Shown in pieces: positions 21,851 to 33,100 of a DNA stretch of 64,000 nucleotides. A model generated the notes under the pieces. It did no database searches and had not been told where the DNA came from. It saw nothing but the letters and a program-made list of their open reading frames with translations. A program made the position numbers and the translations under genes. The first letter of the stretch is position 1; every line of letters begins with the position of its first letter. This stretch comes from Eutreptiella sp. 'Long Island Sound 2002' (lineage: Eukaryota > Euglenozoa > Euglenophyceae > Eutreptiales > Eutreptiaceae): assembly GCA_964036045.1 (NCBI GenBank), contig OZ038382.1, positions 134,220,442 through 134,284,441 of the forward strand, written 5' to 3'.

Positions 21851-24216
21851 ATGGACGCGTCGGCAATGCAAAAGATGTTGTCCGACATGTTGGCAGCCAA
21901 CAATCGAGCCCTGGTGTGTTTTGCTTGTGCACGCTTGCTTGCGTGTTCCGATTAATAATTGCGGCGAGTTGCTTAATATTTCGAGATTAATATTAATAGT
22001 CGCGTCCATTAATATTTAAGATATTAATTAATTTTTCGGTCGAGAATATTAAGTTCAAGAAAGTAATTCGGGGGATTAATAATTAAAAAAAATTGTTTTT
22101 TCATGTGTGTCTCTCCACAGATGGCCCAAGTGGAGGAACGACTGGCGGTAGCAGCTCCAGCGCAAGCTCCAGCTGCTCCGCCAGCCCTGCCTCCACCCGT
22201 GGAGAGTCGCCCGCCGCCCGCGCGCCCATCCGAGGAGTCAAGCGACGCCTCCTCGGATAGGCAAACAAAGGAGAAGAAGGAGAAGAAGAAAAAGAAGAGG
22301 GAGAAGAGGGAGAGGAGGGGGAGGGAGAGGAGCCAGGGGCGCGGGGGGGGGGTACAGGCCAGCCTGGGGGGGGGGTAAGGACGAGGGGGAGGGGGAAGTG
22401 GTGGTGGACGAGGGGGAGGGGGAAGTGGTGGTGGACGAGGGGGAGGGGGAAGTGGTGGTGGACGAGGGGGAGGGGGAAGTGGTGGTGGACGAGGGGAACG
22501 GGGACGGGGAGGAGGGGCTGGGAGTTGAGGTTGTTGACCCCCCCCCTGCCCCCCCCCCCCCCTCCCCCAGTGGCTCCTCAAAGCCCTGGGCCCCCAGTCC
22601 GCCACCGCCCGGAAGGCGGGGGCGATCCCCTCGTCAGCCCAGGTGCTAGTGCCGGGATGTGCGGGGGATCAACCCGTTTTTTCCTCCCCCGCGCATAGCC
22701 ACATGACAGCCATGTGGATTTTCCGGAGGTTAATCCGGTGTTTGATTCGCCGGAAGGAGGGGGAACATAGAGGCACCTGGGGTAAGGATGCCTCCAGGGG
22801 GGGGGGTTTGGGTCTGGAAACCCCTCCCTGGTGCCCCCCTGGCCCCCATGCCTAAGACCACGAGTGTGGGCAGTTTGCCCGCACTGAATTTGTTGTTTGA
22901 CCCCCGCGCCGTCCGTTTCGGGACGCCGCGCTACCAGGTGCTGCTACAGCACTGGGCCCAGCTGGGCTGGGTCAAGCAGTGGCGGCAAGGCAAGGCCGTC
23001 GTGTTCGGGGTCGACTGGGGCACTTTCCTGGCCTGGTGTGGTGCTTGTTTGTTTCGCTTAATTTTTAGGTCGCCAGCATTAATTTCTCGAGATTGATATT
23101 TAATTTTTGAACCGCCGGTCGAAATATTAAAAGTAAAAGGTTAATATTAATGTCGAAAAATTAAAAAAAGTCGCTGGAAAAATTAATTCACACTTCTGTT
23201 TTTTTTTATGTCTGTAGGTAATAGACGTCGTGGTCAACGCGACGCATGCCAGGCCCATCCGGGTGGCCTGGCGAGACGCTGAGGGATCCCAAGAAGTACC
23301 CCTGGGGTCCCTCCACCGCATTGTGGCCCGAGACCCACCCTTGGGCCTTGCTCTCTTGCGCGGTCTCCATGACTGGGAGACCTCGCGTGTAGTGAGCGGC
23401 GTTTGGGTGACGTCGCGTCACTTTCGGCCCAGCAAGTGGGCTCGGATGCGGGAGGTGGGGTATGCGGGGGGGGGGGGATGAGAGGTTGTGGGGGAGCATG
23501 GGAGGGGGTGGGGTGAGCGACGAGGAGGAGGGGGGAGGGGGGGGGGCGTCCACCACCACCGCGCCAAAACCCCCCCAAGCCAAGCCGCAACCCAACCCCC
23601 CCAACCCCCCTCAAAAAAACGTTCGAAAGAACGGTTCGCCTTCGACTCTGGCTCGGAGAGCGACGACGCGGCAATCCCCCGTGGCAAAAAGCCCAACCCC
23701 CCCCCCCCCCCCCCACCACCACCACCGCACGGCCTACGAAGGCCGTCGCCGCCCCCAAACCCACCAAACCCCCCCAAGACCACCACCGCCCACCCCCCCC
23801 CCCCCCCCCCGACCAAGACCGACACCCCCAAGGGTGCAACGGCCGAGAAGAAGGACGACCGTCCCGGCGATCCGATCGTCAGGACGGTCGCCCACGTCCC
23901 CTACCCCACCGGGGTAGAGAAGGGAACCATCCGTGGTATCCATGGGCGGAAGTATGGTGCCGTTTGGGTGGAATACCCGGGCGGCACCACCCTCTACGAG
24001 GTGCCTCGGCACCTCCTCTTCCCCACCCCCGAGGAGGCCGAGCGGTACCGGGAAGAGGCCCGGTCGGGCAAGAAAAAGCCCAAAACCCCCGCCCCCACAA
24101 ACGAAGAGGCTAACCTCCCGAACCCGAACCCTACCACCGAACCCACTAACCCCGCTAACCCCCCATCCGGACCCACGAAGACGTGGGACCCCATTACGGG
24201 GTCCCATGAGGTGTGA
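21851..24216 (+). CDS. Spliced gene B of the TIR element: charged/Pro-rich protein with a C-terminal Tudor/chromo-like segment
   Basis: Exon 1 (21851-21913, MDASAMQKMLSDML) joins exon 2 at 22121 across a 207-bp AT-rich GT-AG intron in the same phase. Exon 2 encodes Ala/Pro sequence, then a Lys/Glu/Arg block. The frame changes at a G-run near 22370 into DEGEGEVVV repeats. A further exon (about 22848-23035, LFDPRAVRFGTPRYQVLL...VDWGTFLAW) is followed by an AT-rich GT-AG intron and an exon from 23218 (VIDVVVNATHARPIRVAW...). The C-terminal part is Pro/Lys-rich (KKRSKERFAFDSGSESDD) and ends with GTIRGIHGRKYGAVWVEY...LYEVPRHLLF, which resembles a small beta-barrel of the Tudor/chromo type, then TGA at 24214-24216. 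Frame switches at several G/C runs make the exact model uncertain. The charged low-complexity composition suggests a nuclear or DNA-associated accessory protein (inference). Confidence 0.4.
21914..22120 (+). other. AT-rich intron of gene B (first)
   Basis: The donor CTG|GTGTGT and acceptor TCTCTCCACAG|ATG give 207 bp. It contains TTCGAGATTAATATTAAT and several TTAATATT words related to those in the other introns of this element. Confidence 0.7.
22380..22500 (+). repeat. Coding 27-bp minisatellite (DEGEGEVVV repeats)
   Basis: Four near-identical 27-bp units encode the 9-residue motif DEGEGEVVV in one frame, followed by a diverged DEGNGDGEE unit. It lies within gene B and adds an acidic low-complexity stretch. 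Confidence 0.85.
23036..23217 (+). other. AT-rich intron of gene B (later)
   Basis: GTGTGG at 23036 and TTATGTCTGTAG ending at 23217 border an AT-rich 182-bp interval with TTAATTTCTCGAGATTGATAT and GGTTAATATTAATG, related to the gene A intron. The donor position is uncertain by a few bases, because joining at exactly these sites puts a stop at the junction. Confidence 0.55.
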
Positions 24217-24608
24217 GGGCCCGCATAGGGACCCAATGGGCCACAATGGCCATGCACAACATGCGTGAACACACACATGATGCATTACATGTTGTGTTGT
24301 GCCATTGTTAGGAGGGTTAATATTTGGAGAATAGAGTAAATATTTGTGAGATTAATATTAATGCTGGCGACTCATTAATTTTTAACTTTTCAAATATTAA
24401 TACAAAAATTAAAAACAAAAATTAAAGCCGAGAGCCATTTTAACCTTTTGAAACAACCACATGGGTAGGACCCCCCCACCAACCCCCGGGGAAAATGACA
24501 CCCAAGCCCGTAAGGCAACCCATGGGGGTCATAATTTTCACGGCAAACCCCCTAACCCCCCTTAAAAGAATTGAAACTTGAGATTAACGTGTTAATTTTT
24601 GGCCAGAT
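24217..24608. other. Right subterminal AT-rich region of the TIR element
   Basis: Non-coding. It contains GTGAGATTAATATTAATG, TCATTAATTTTTAAC and A-rich words resembling the introns and left subterminal region. No gene. Confidence 0.5.
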
Positions 24609-24643
24609 ATTAATTATATTGGGTTTAATTTCGGTCACTAGGG
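24609..24643 (-). repeat. Right terminal inverted repeat
   Basis: Inverse complement of the left end: 20 of 20 outer bases identical and about 11 of 15 inner bases. Immediately followed by CCCCGCTG. Confidence 0.75.
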
Positions 24644-24856
24644 CCCCGCTGTCCCCAAACAGTCCCTTGTCCAGGGTTGCGTCACTTTCACAGCACACAA
24701 GCTGCGGCTCACCACGTGCTGGTGTAGGTATCGCAGACATCCTGGAGAAATGCCCCTTGACCTTCATTCATGTGCATGGACGCCTCCTCTGTTGTAGTGG
24801 CACTCCTGACCCCCGCGACCGCTCCCACACGCCGTTCTCGTGTCCTTCCATTCCAG

Positions 24857-25055
24857 GGGCTCCGGTCCTTTAGTAACCTTCTGAGTGCTAAGATCGGCCG
24901 CTTGGGGAACTCCAGCCCGGACACTAAGTCCATGGATGCCAAAAAGTCCAGCAAGACCCACGAGGAAAAGCGGGCCAAGCACCAGTCCACTACGCAGCCT
25001 CATATCACTGGGTTCGCTCGGTCCACGGGCTCCCACTTGGGCACTTTGCCTGGAG
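24857..25055 (+). CDS. Candidate exon, basic Ser/Lys-rich
   Basis: Preceded by TTCCATTCCAG and followed by the donor GTGTGA at 25056. The 199-bp open segment encodes GLRSFSNLLSAKIGRLGN, then a Lys/Ser/His-rich stretch (KKSSKTHEEKRAKHQS). No domain is recognised. It could be joined to the 17075-17640 exon in one host gene. Confidence 0.38.
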
Positions 25056-25662
25056 GTGTGACCCCACATCCGGTCGCAGTCAGGGGGCTGGCCTTGGTGG
25101 TTTGGCGTGTTTGAGAGGGTGCGCAGGCAATTGGGACTCCACAGTGCAATATGGGGTGATTCAGTCAGGACTGAAGGCGCAGGGGGGGGGGGGGGGGGGC
25201 ACTGATTGCGCCGGCGTGTGTGGAAATGGTGGGCAGACAGTGGTGACAGGCTTCACAAGCAGTCATTCCCTTACTGTGAAGGAGGATGTGCGAGGCCTGT
25301 GGGGGGCACGAGGCATCGGTGGGCACAGGAGTGTATTGCGTGGCAGCGGGGTGTCAGTGACGGTGTTGTACATCCACATTGCAGTGCACTCCACCACTGG
25401 ACCACTTGGTCGCGGCACTGGCCGCTCTGTCGCAGTTGTTGGTGTGAGGTTTGGTGCTTGGTGCCCTGCTGCAGGACGTACGGGGACCCATTGTGTTTAC
25501 CCCTGCCTGAAGGAGCTGCCACATGGTCTGTGTGCAAACTCCAACAGAAGAATGTTTGGAACGGTGGTTTTTTCTTATTGCTCTGGCAGTCCATGAGGCA
25601 CACTGCAATGTGTCCCTGACGGTCTATGAGGCTGCCGTGACTGTCCAGCGCTTTGTTCACAG
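25056..25662. other. Probable intron between candidate exons
   Basis: Bounded by the donor at 25056 and the acceptor ending at 25662. Contains a G-run near 25183-25199 and no recognisable protein motif. Confidence 0.3.
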
Positions 25663-25887
25663 GTTCTGAGAGCCGCTGTGCCGCCCCCGAGAGCTCTTCA
25701 CCGGCCCTGCCCTCGTCGCTCATGTCGCTCTCTGACTCCAGCGAGCGTCCGTCTTTCACCATCCACACGACCGCGTCCGGCGGGATCATGATCAGCTCTG
25801 TGCCGTCGTCCGGAACCAGGGGACTGCAGACGATGGCCTCCTCCTCTTCCTCATTGGGGGACAGTCATGTGGTGCAGTCCGGGTCGG
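25663..25887 (+). CDS. Candidate Ser-rich exon
   Basis: The acceptor GCTTTGTTCACAG ends at 25662. The frame encodes SESRCAAPESSSPALPSS, then SLSDSSERPSFTIHTTASGG and SSSSSLGD. A donor GTACTG lies at about 25888. The start (GT, then TCT GAG AGC) has the same phase and Ser-Glu-Ser flavour as the exon at 17075, which suggests either consecutive exons of one Ser-rich protein or duplicated exons. No known domain. Confidence 0.38.
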
Positions 25888-25964
25888 GTACTGTGTGCCC
25901 TCACCCGCGGCTTTTGTCACGCTTTTGCTTCGAGTGAAGTGTGTCAGTGCCGATGAAATAGTGG

Positions 25965-26634
25965 CTGGTGAAAAATTTACTCTGGGTGGGTGGGGGGGGG
26001 GGGGCTTGGAGCCACCCCTTTGAAATGGGGGGGGGGGAAGGGGCTCCAAGGGCCACAAGCATATTTTCTGAAAGGTGTGCATAAGTTGTGCGAAAGTACA
26101 GCCTGAGCATTTGTACCTGCAGGTTTTCTAGAGTAGTAATCCACTCAATCCACAATTTCCCCCCTTCCTGGGTGAACATTACTTCACATACCAATACCAA
26201 AGACCAATTTTATCTGCCTTAAGGTTTTAGAAGGGGGAGGGGGGCAGGCCCCTTCTTACTGCTTGTCCCACCCTACGAGACGGGGGCTGGCTGGGTGGGT
26301 TGGTCCGAGGCGATACTGGGTGGGTGGTTGGGCTGGACCCCCCCCCCCTCCCCGCCGTAGGGGTAGGTCAATTCTGGGTGGGTGGGGTATAGGTGGGTCA
26401 GCTGGAAATTCTGGGTGGGTGGGTGTCCCAATTAGTCCCCTCCCCCTCCCATGGTAAGGCCCAGGCCTGGGGGGGGGTGTCAAAGGGCCTCCAAAGGCTC
26501 ATACCTTTTAGAGCCCTCTACAATGGGTTGGGGGGCAACAATGTGGCTACAAAGAGACCCTATCCTTGGAGCCCCCTCGAAAGGGGGGGTTGGGAAAAGG
26601 GGCTTCAACCCCGCCCAAAGTAAATTTTTCAGGA
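25965..26634. mobile_element. Possible short non-autonomous element with imperfect inverted termini
   Basis: CTGGTGAAAAATTTACT at 25965 and the inverse complement of CCAAAGTAAATTTTTCAGGAG ending near 26634 match over about 14 bp. Matching blocks continue inward: TGGG(T/C)GGG, then CCCCTTT..., then GGGGCTCCAAGG, giving arms of about 75-85 bp. The interior contains several CTGGGTGGGT repeats and G-runs and no gene. It is compatible with a MITE-like element or a diverged inverted duplication. Confidence 0.4.
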
Positions 26635-28300
26635 GCCCAGCGCCCACACCCCCTGCAGTGTATAGCCGATGGGGGAGGGGGGGCTGCGGTGGCAGCAGCG
26701 GGATCACGCAGTGGGGACTGCTCGATTAAGGCCCCCAGTGACGAGTTGCGACAGGAAAGGCGGCTGGGAGGCCGGAGCCCCAAGAGGGACCTGCCACTGA
26801 TCAAGAAATGATCGCACGGGGTGGACCGCAACGGCCCCTCAGACAGGGATGCATAAGCACGGAAGGGACCTCGAGGCGGCCCCCGGCGGTTAGACAGGCG
26901 GTTGGAGGAGGTTGCCAAAGCGGTTGGGGGCGGTTATTGTCGGTTACAAATGCCATTGAAGCTGGCATTTGGCGTCAGGGAGACAGTGGTTGGGCGTAGG
27001 CTGGGCGCCCTGGAGGGGGGAAGGGGTAACCCCCTTTCCCCCTTTCCACTGCATTCCTGCGGGCCCCGGGAGAAGAGCGAAGCGGACCTGATGTCGTCCC
27101 AGAGGGCGGAGGGGGCGGCGATGGGTGCCTGTTCAAGGGGAAGGCTGCACGGAGGGGGCGGGGCTGCATGTCTACGGGGCCTTGAGCAGGAGCCGTGTGC
27201 CGATGTGTGCAGTGGAGTCTGATATCCTGCATTACCCAGGGGGCCAGCGGCCGGGTCACTGTCGCTGCCTGCGGCCCATGCAGCCTGGGCACCTCCTGGG
27301 CACGGGGCATGCGTTAGCCGTGGGAGGCACACTGGCTGTGGTGTGGCCCCGCAACTCGGGTGTTCTGGCGGATGACGAGGAAAGAGGAATGGACCAAACG
27401 CGGGCTGACTGCCCTGCATCATGACAGAACACTTTGAGACGACCTGTCAGGGCGTGGGGGGGGGGGGGGCTGAACCACAAGGGTCAAGGTGTGGCGCACT
27501 GGGGCGTTGTTGTAGAGGCCCACAATGACAGCGCTCAAGACCGCAGTTTTACTGGTGGGGCCCGAGCGCAGTGCAAACTGGTCCCGTGGGGGCCCATCTA
27601 GCCACTGATTCTGGGTAGCTGAATGGTCTGCACTCGGCTCTTGCACTTTGCTACCCCTTGCAGACCATCCAACCACTCAATCTGAGTCGCTGGAGGGTCC
27701 GCAGTGAGCCACTGCAATGAGCTACTCTCTGCAGACCATCTGGCTGGGGGCAGAGGGTGGGGGGGGGGGGCGGCATCTGGCCCGCTGTCGCCGCACGTCC
27801 CCATTCTCAATAGCGCGGGATGTTGGACCCGTTAGTACTGCTGGTACTTCTGAGCCTTCAAGGGCGTTGGGGGATGACCACCCATATCGGGCCGCAAGTG
27901 CTGCTGAATCAGGCCGGGGGAAGGCGTGTCAGCGATGGGTGTGTAAGGCAAACTTTGTGCCACGTGTGGCAGATTGGTGATGCCAGATCACTGCACGCTG
28001 TGGTGCCTTGTCCCCCGTTCCGCTGTGCCCACTGTGTAACAGGTACACCTCCGCAATGGCAGGACCGCACCTCCACCTCGCCCCCCCGCTCCCACCAGTA
28101 CGCCAATCCCATCCTGGGCTGGGCGCAAGCCCTGCAGCAGGCGACCGCCCGAGCTACAGAGGTCTTGTGTGCATTGCTGGCCTGTCCAAGAACGTGTTGG
28201 GACGGCTGCAGGGCAGAAGAGGACGCCCCCACCCTCTTCCCCCAAAAGACAGTTCCCACGTGGACACTTGGAAAATAATTTTTGGGCCAATTTGGAGGGT
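26635..28300. other. No confident gene
   Basis: GC-rich sequence with open frames in several phases but no recognised motif. The frame 27820-28278 (including ANPILGWAQALQQATARATE) is the most protein-like stretch. It has splice-like CAG borders nearby but too little to call. Confidence 0.3.
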
Positions 28301-28505
28301 CCGTGGTGAATTTTAGCAATTTTTTTCAATTTTTTATAAGTAATTTTCAACACTTAGTAAAAAATATTTGCTTACTAAGTTTTTCCTCTGGGGTTGGGTG
28401 TTTTACTAAATATTTTACTTCGTAAGAAAAAAAGTTTTTGCTCAGTAAATTACACAGTAGAAAAAGTTTTATACTGAGTAAAAAATTTACGTAAAAAATT
28501 TCCCA
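28301..28505. repeat. AT-rich boundary sequence before the satellite
   Basis: A 200-bp AT-rich block rich in CTTAGTAAAAAA, TTACTAAGTTTTT and TTTTACTAAAT words, including short inverted pairs, ends where the satellite begins. The words recall those of the 11061/11384 repeats. Confidence 0.45.
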
Positions 28506-30449
28506 CTTCTGACTGCCACTGCTGATTCTGCCCCCCCCCCCCCCCTCTGAAGCGGTGGGGACCCCCAAGGCGGCAGGGGTTATGTAGCCACCTGGCCCAA
28601 TTGTGGGCCACTTCTGATTCTGCCCCCCGCTCTGAAGCGGTGGGGATCCCCCATGCGGCAGGGGCTATGTAGCTGCCCGGCCCACTTGTGGGCCACTTCT
28701 CATTCTGCCCCCCGCTCTGAAGCGGTGGGGATCCCCCATGCGGCAGGGGCTATGTAGCTGCCCGGCCCACTTGTGGGCCACTTCTGATTCTGCCCCCCGC
28801 TCTGAAGCGGTGGGGATCCCCCATGCGGCAGGGGCTATGTAGCTGCCCGGCCCACTTGTGGGCCACTTCTGATTCTGCCCCCCGCTCTGAAGCGGTGGGG
28901 ATCCCCCACGCGGCAGTGGCTATGTAGCCACCCAGCCCACTTGTGGGCCACTTCTGATTCTGCCCCCCGCTCTGAAGCGTTGGGGATCCCACAAGCGGCA
29001 GGGTTTATGTAGCCACCTGGCCCACTTGTGGGCCACTTCAGATTCTGCCCCCCGCTGTGAGTGGTGGGGACCCCCAAGGCGGCAGGGGTTAGGGAGCCAC
29101 CCGGCCCACTTGTGGGCCACTTCTGATTCTGCCCCCCGCTGTGAAGCGGTGGGCATCCCACAAGCGGCAGTGGCTACGTAGCCACCCGGCCCACTTGTGG
29201 GCCACTTCTGATTCTGCCCCCCGCTCTGAAGCGGTGGGGATCCCACAGGCGGCAGGGGTTATGTAGCCACCCGGCCCACTTGTGGGCCACTTCTCATTCT
29301 GCCCCCCGCTCTGAAGCGGTGGGGACCCCCAAGGCGGCAGGGGTTATGTAGCCACCTGGCCGACTTGTGGGCCACTTCTGATTCTGCCCCCCGCTCTGAA
29401 GCGGTGGAGATCCCCCATGCGGCAGGGGCTATGTAGCTGCCCGGCCCACTTGTGGGCCACTTCTGATTCTGCCCCCCGCTCTGAAGCGGTGGGGATCCCA
29501 CAGGCGGCAGGGGTTATGTAGCCACCCGGCCCACTTGTGGGCCACTTCTCATTCTGCCCCCCGCTCTGAAGCGGTGGGGACCCCCAAGGCGGCAGGGGTT
29601 ATGTAGCCACCTGGCCCACTTGTGGGCCACTTCTGATTCTGCCCCCCGCTCTGAAGCGTTGGGGATCCCACAAGCGGCAGGGGTTATGTAGCCACCTGGC
29701 CCACTTGTGGGCCACTTCTGATTCTGCCCCCCGCTGTGAGCGGTGGGGACCCCCAAGGCGGCAGGGGTTAGGGAGCCACCCGGCCCACTTGTGGGCCACT
29801 TCTGATTCTGCCCCCCGCTGTGAAGTGGTGGAGATCCCCCATGCGGCAGGGGCTATGTAGCTGCCCGGCCCACTTGTGGGCCACTTCTGATTCTGCCCCC
29901 CGCTCTGAAGCGGTGGGGATCCCACAAGCGGCAGGGGTTATGTAGCCACCCGGCCCACTTGTGGGCCACTTCTGATTCTGCCCCCCGCTGTGAAGCGGTG
30001 GGCATCCCACAAGCGGCAGTGGCTACGTAGCCACCCGGCCCACTTGTGGGCCACTTCTGATTCTGCCCCCCGCTGTGAAGTGGTGGAGATCCCCCATGCG
30101 GCAGGGGCTATGTAGCTGCCCGGCCCACTTGTGGGCCACTTCTGATTCTGCCCCCCGCTCTGAAGCGGTGGGGATCCCACAGGCGGCAGGGGTTATGTAG
30201 CCACCCGGCCCACTTGTGGGCCACTTCTCATTCTGCCCCCCGCTCTGAAGCGGTGGGGACCCCCAAGGCGGCAGGGGTTATGTAGCCACCTGGCCCACTT
30301 GTGGGCCACTTCTGATTCTGCCCCCCGCTCTGAAGCGATGGAGATCCCCCATGCGGCAGGGGCTATGTAGCTGCCCGGCCCACTTGTGGGCCACTTCTGA
30401 TTCTGCCCCCCGCTCTGAAGCGGTGGGGATCCCACAGGCGGCAGGGGTT

Positions 30450-33100
30450 ATGTAGCCACCCAGCCCACTTGTGGGCCACTTCTCATTCTGTCCCCCGCTC
30501 TGAAGCGGTGGGGACCCCCAAGGCGGCAGGGGTTATGTAGCCGGCCGGCCCACTTGTGGGCCACTTCTGATTCTGCCCCCGCTCTGAAGCGGTGGAAATC
30601 CCCCATGCGGCAGGGGCTATGTAACCACCCGCCCACTTGTGGGCCACTTCTGATTCTGCCCCCCGCTCTGAAGCGGTGGGGATCTCCCACGCGGCAGTGG
30701 CTATGTAGCCACCCAGCCCACTTGTGGGCCACCTCTGATTCTGCCCCCCGCTCTGAAGCGGTGGGGATCCCACAAGCGGCAGGGGTTATGTAGCCACCTG
30801 GCCCACTTGTGGGCCACTTCTGATTCTGCCCCCCGCTGTGAGCGGTGGGGACCCCCAAGGCGGCAGGGGATAGGGAGCCACCTGGCCCACTTGTGGGCCA
30901 CTTCTGATTCTGCCCCCCCGCTCTGAAGCGGTGTGGACCCCCAAGGCGGCAGGGGTTATGTAGCCACGGCCCATTTGTGGTCCACTTCTGATTCTGCCCC
31001 CCGCTGTGAAGCGGTTGGGATCCCACAGCCTGCAAGGGCTATGTAACCACCCGCCCACTTGTGGGCCACTTCTGATTCTGACCCCCGCTGTGAGCGGTGG
31101 GGACCCCCAAGGCGGCAGGGGTTAGGGAGCCACCTGGCCATCTTGTGGGCCACTTCTGATTCTGCCCCCCGCTCTGAGGGGTGGGGATCCCCCACGCGGC
31201 AGTGACTATGTAGCCACCCAGCCCACTTGTGGGCCACTTCTGATTCTGCCCCCCGCTCTGAAGCGTTGGGGATCCCACAAGCGGCAGGGGTTATGTAGCC
31301 ACCCGGCCCACTTGTGGGCCACTTCTGATTCTGCCCCCCGCTGTGAGCGGTGGGGACCCCCAAGGCGGCAGGGGTTAGGGAGCCACCCGGCCCACTTGTG
31401 GGCCACTTCTGATTCTGCCCCCCGCTATGAAGTGGTGGAGATCCCCCATGCGGCAGGGGCTATGTAGCTGCCCGGCCCACTTGTGGGCCACTTCTGATTC
31501 TGCCCCCCGCTCTGAAGCGGTGGGGATCCCACAAGCGGCAGGGGTGATGTAGCCACCCGGCCCACTTGTGGGCCACTTCTGATTCTGCCCCCCGCTGTGA
31601 AGCGGTGGGCATCCCACAAGCGGCAGTGGCTACGTAGCCACCCGGCCCACTTGTGGGCCACTTCTGATTCTGCCCCCCGCTGTGAAGTGGTGGAGATCCC
31701 CCATGCGGCAGGGGCTATGTAGCTGCCCGGCCCACTTGTGGGCCACTTCTGATTCTGCCCCCCGCTCTGAAGCGGTGGGGATCCCACAGGCGGCAGGGGT
31801 TATGTAGCCACCCGGCCCACTTGTGGGCCACTTCTCATTCTGCCCCCCGCTCTGAAGCGGTGGGGACCCCCAAGGCGGCAGGGGTTATGTAGCCACCTGG
31901 CCCACTTGTGGGCCACTTCTGATTCTGCCCCCCGCTCTGAAGCGGTGGAGATCCCCCATGCGGCAGGGGCTATGTAGCTGCCCGGCCCACTTGTGGGCCA
32001 CTTCTGATTCTGCCCCCCGCTCTGAAGCGGTGGGGATCCCACAGGCGGCAGGGGTTATGTAGCCACCCAGCCCACTTGTGGGCCACTTCTCATTCTGTCC
32101 CCCGCTCCGAAGCGGTGGGGACCCCCAAGGCGGCAAGGGTTATGTAGCCGGCCGGCCCACTTGTGGGCCACTTCTGATTTTGCCCCCCGCTCTGAAGCGG
32201 TGGAAATCCCCCATGCGGCAGGGGCTATGTAACCACCCGCCCACTTGTGGGCCACTTCTGATTCTGCCCCCCGCTCTGAAGCGGTGGGGATCTCCCACGC
32301 GGCAGTGGCTATGTAGCCACCCAGCCCACTTGTGGGCCACCTCTGATTCTGCCCCCCGCTCTGAAGCGGTGGGGATCCCACAAGCGGCAGGGGTTATGTA
32401 GCCACCTGGCCCACTTGTGGGCCACTTCTGACTCTGCCCCCCGCTGTGAGCGGTGGGGACCCCCAAGGCGGCAGGGGATAGGGAGCCACCTGGCCCACTT
32501 GTGGGCCACTTCTGATTCTGCCCCCCCGCTCTGAAGCGGTGTGGACCCCCAAGGCGGCAGGGGTTATGTAGCCACGGCCCATTTGTGGTCCACTTCTGAT
32601 TCTGCCCCCCGCTGTGAAGCGGTTGGGATCCCACAGCCTGCAAGGGCTATGTAACCACCCGCCCACTTGTGGGCCACTTCTGATTCTGACCCCCGCTGTG
32701 AGCGGTGGGGACCCCCAAGGCGGCAGGGGTTAGGGAGCCACCTGGCCATCTTGTGGGCCACCTCCGATTCTGCCCCCCGCTCTGAGGGGTGGGGATCCCC
32801 CACGCGGCAGTGACTATGTAGCCACCCAGCCCACTTGTGGGCCACTTCTGATTCTGCCCCCCGCTCTGAAGCGTTGGGGATCCCACAAGCGGCAGGGGTT
32901 ATGTAGCCACCTGGCCCACTTGTGGGCCACTTCTGATTCTGCCCCCCGCTGTGAGCGGTGGGGACCCCCAAGGCGGCAGGGGTTATGTAGCCACCTGGCC
33001 CACTTGTGGGCCACTTCTGATTCTGCCCCCCCGCTCTAAAGCGTTGGGGATCCCACAAGCGGCAGGGGTTATGTAGCCACCCGGCCCACTTGTGGGCCAC
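30450..33100. repeat. Higher-order repeat in the satellite, period 1608 bp
   Basis: Blocks of variant monomers starting near 30448, 30701, 30786 and 31039 recur 1608 bp downstream (32056, 32309, 32394 and 32647) in the same order, including unusual units with GTGGACCCC and CACAGCCTGCAAGG. About 19 monomers. Confidence 0.8.

Larger units (their letters stand above)
19650..24643 (+). mobile_element. Terminal-inverted-repeat element with two spliced genes, unknown family
   Basis: CCCTAGTGACCGAAATTAAA at 19650-19669 is repeated exactly in inverse complement at 24624-24643, and weaker matching continues inward for about 15 bp. Between these ends lie two plus-strand spliced genes with GC-rich exons and AT-rich introns. 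All non-coding sequence inside the element shares TTAATATTAAT-type words that are absent outside it. Flanks are C-rich on both sides (CCCC adjoins each end), so a 3-4 bp target-site duplication is possible but not distinguishable from homopolymer. The ends do not match CACTA, hAT, piggyBac or Mariner termini known to me. The size, inverted termini and internal genes fit an autonomous DNA transposon, perhaps inserted in an intron of the Ser-rich host gene. Confidence 0.6.

Noticed and set aside
22024-22605. Minus-strand Pro-rich frame opposite gene B
   Set aside because: It is the complement of the (DEGEGEVVV) minisatellite and Lys/Glu block, giving Pro/Leu runs without protein logic.
19650-24643. 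CACTA (EnSpm) element because CACTA occurs at the right end
   Set aside because: In a CACTA element the sequence reads CACTA inward from the left end. Here it lies in the opposite orientation (left end CCCTAGTGACC), so the match is coincidental.
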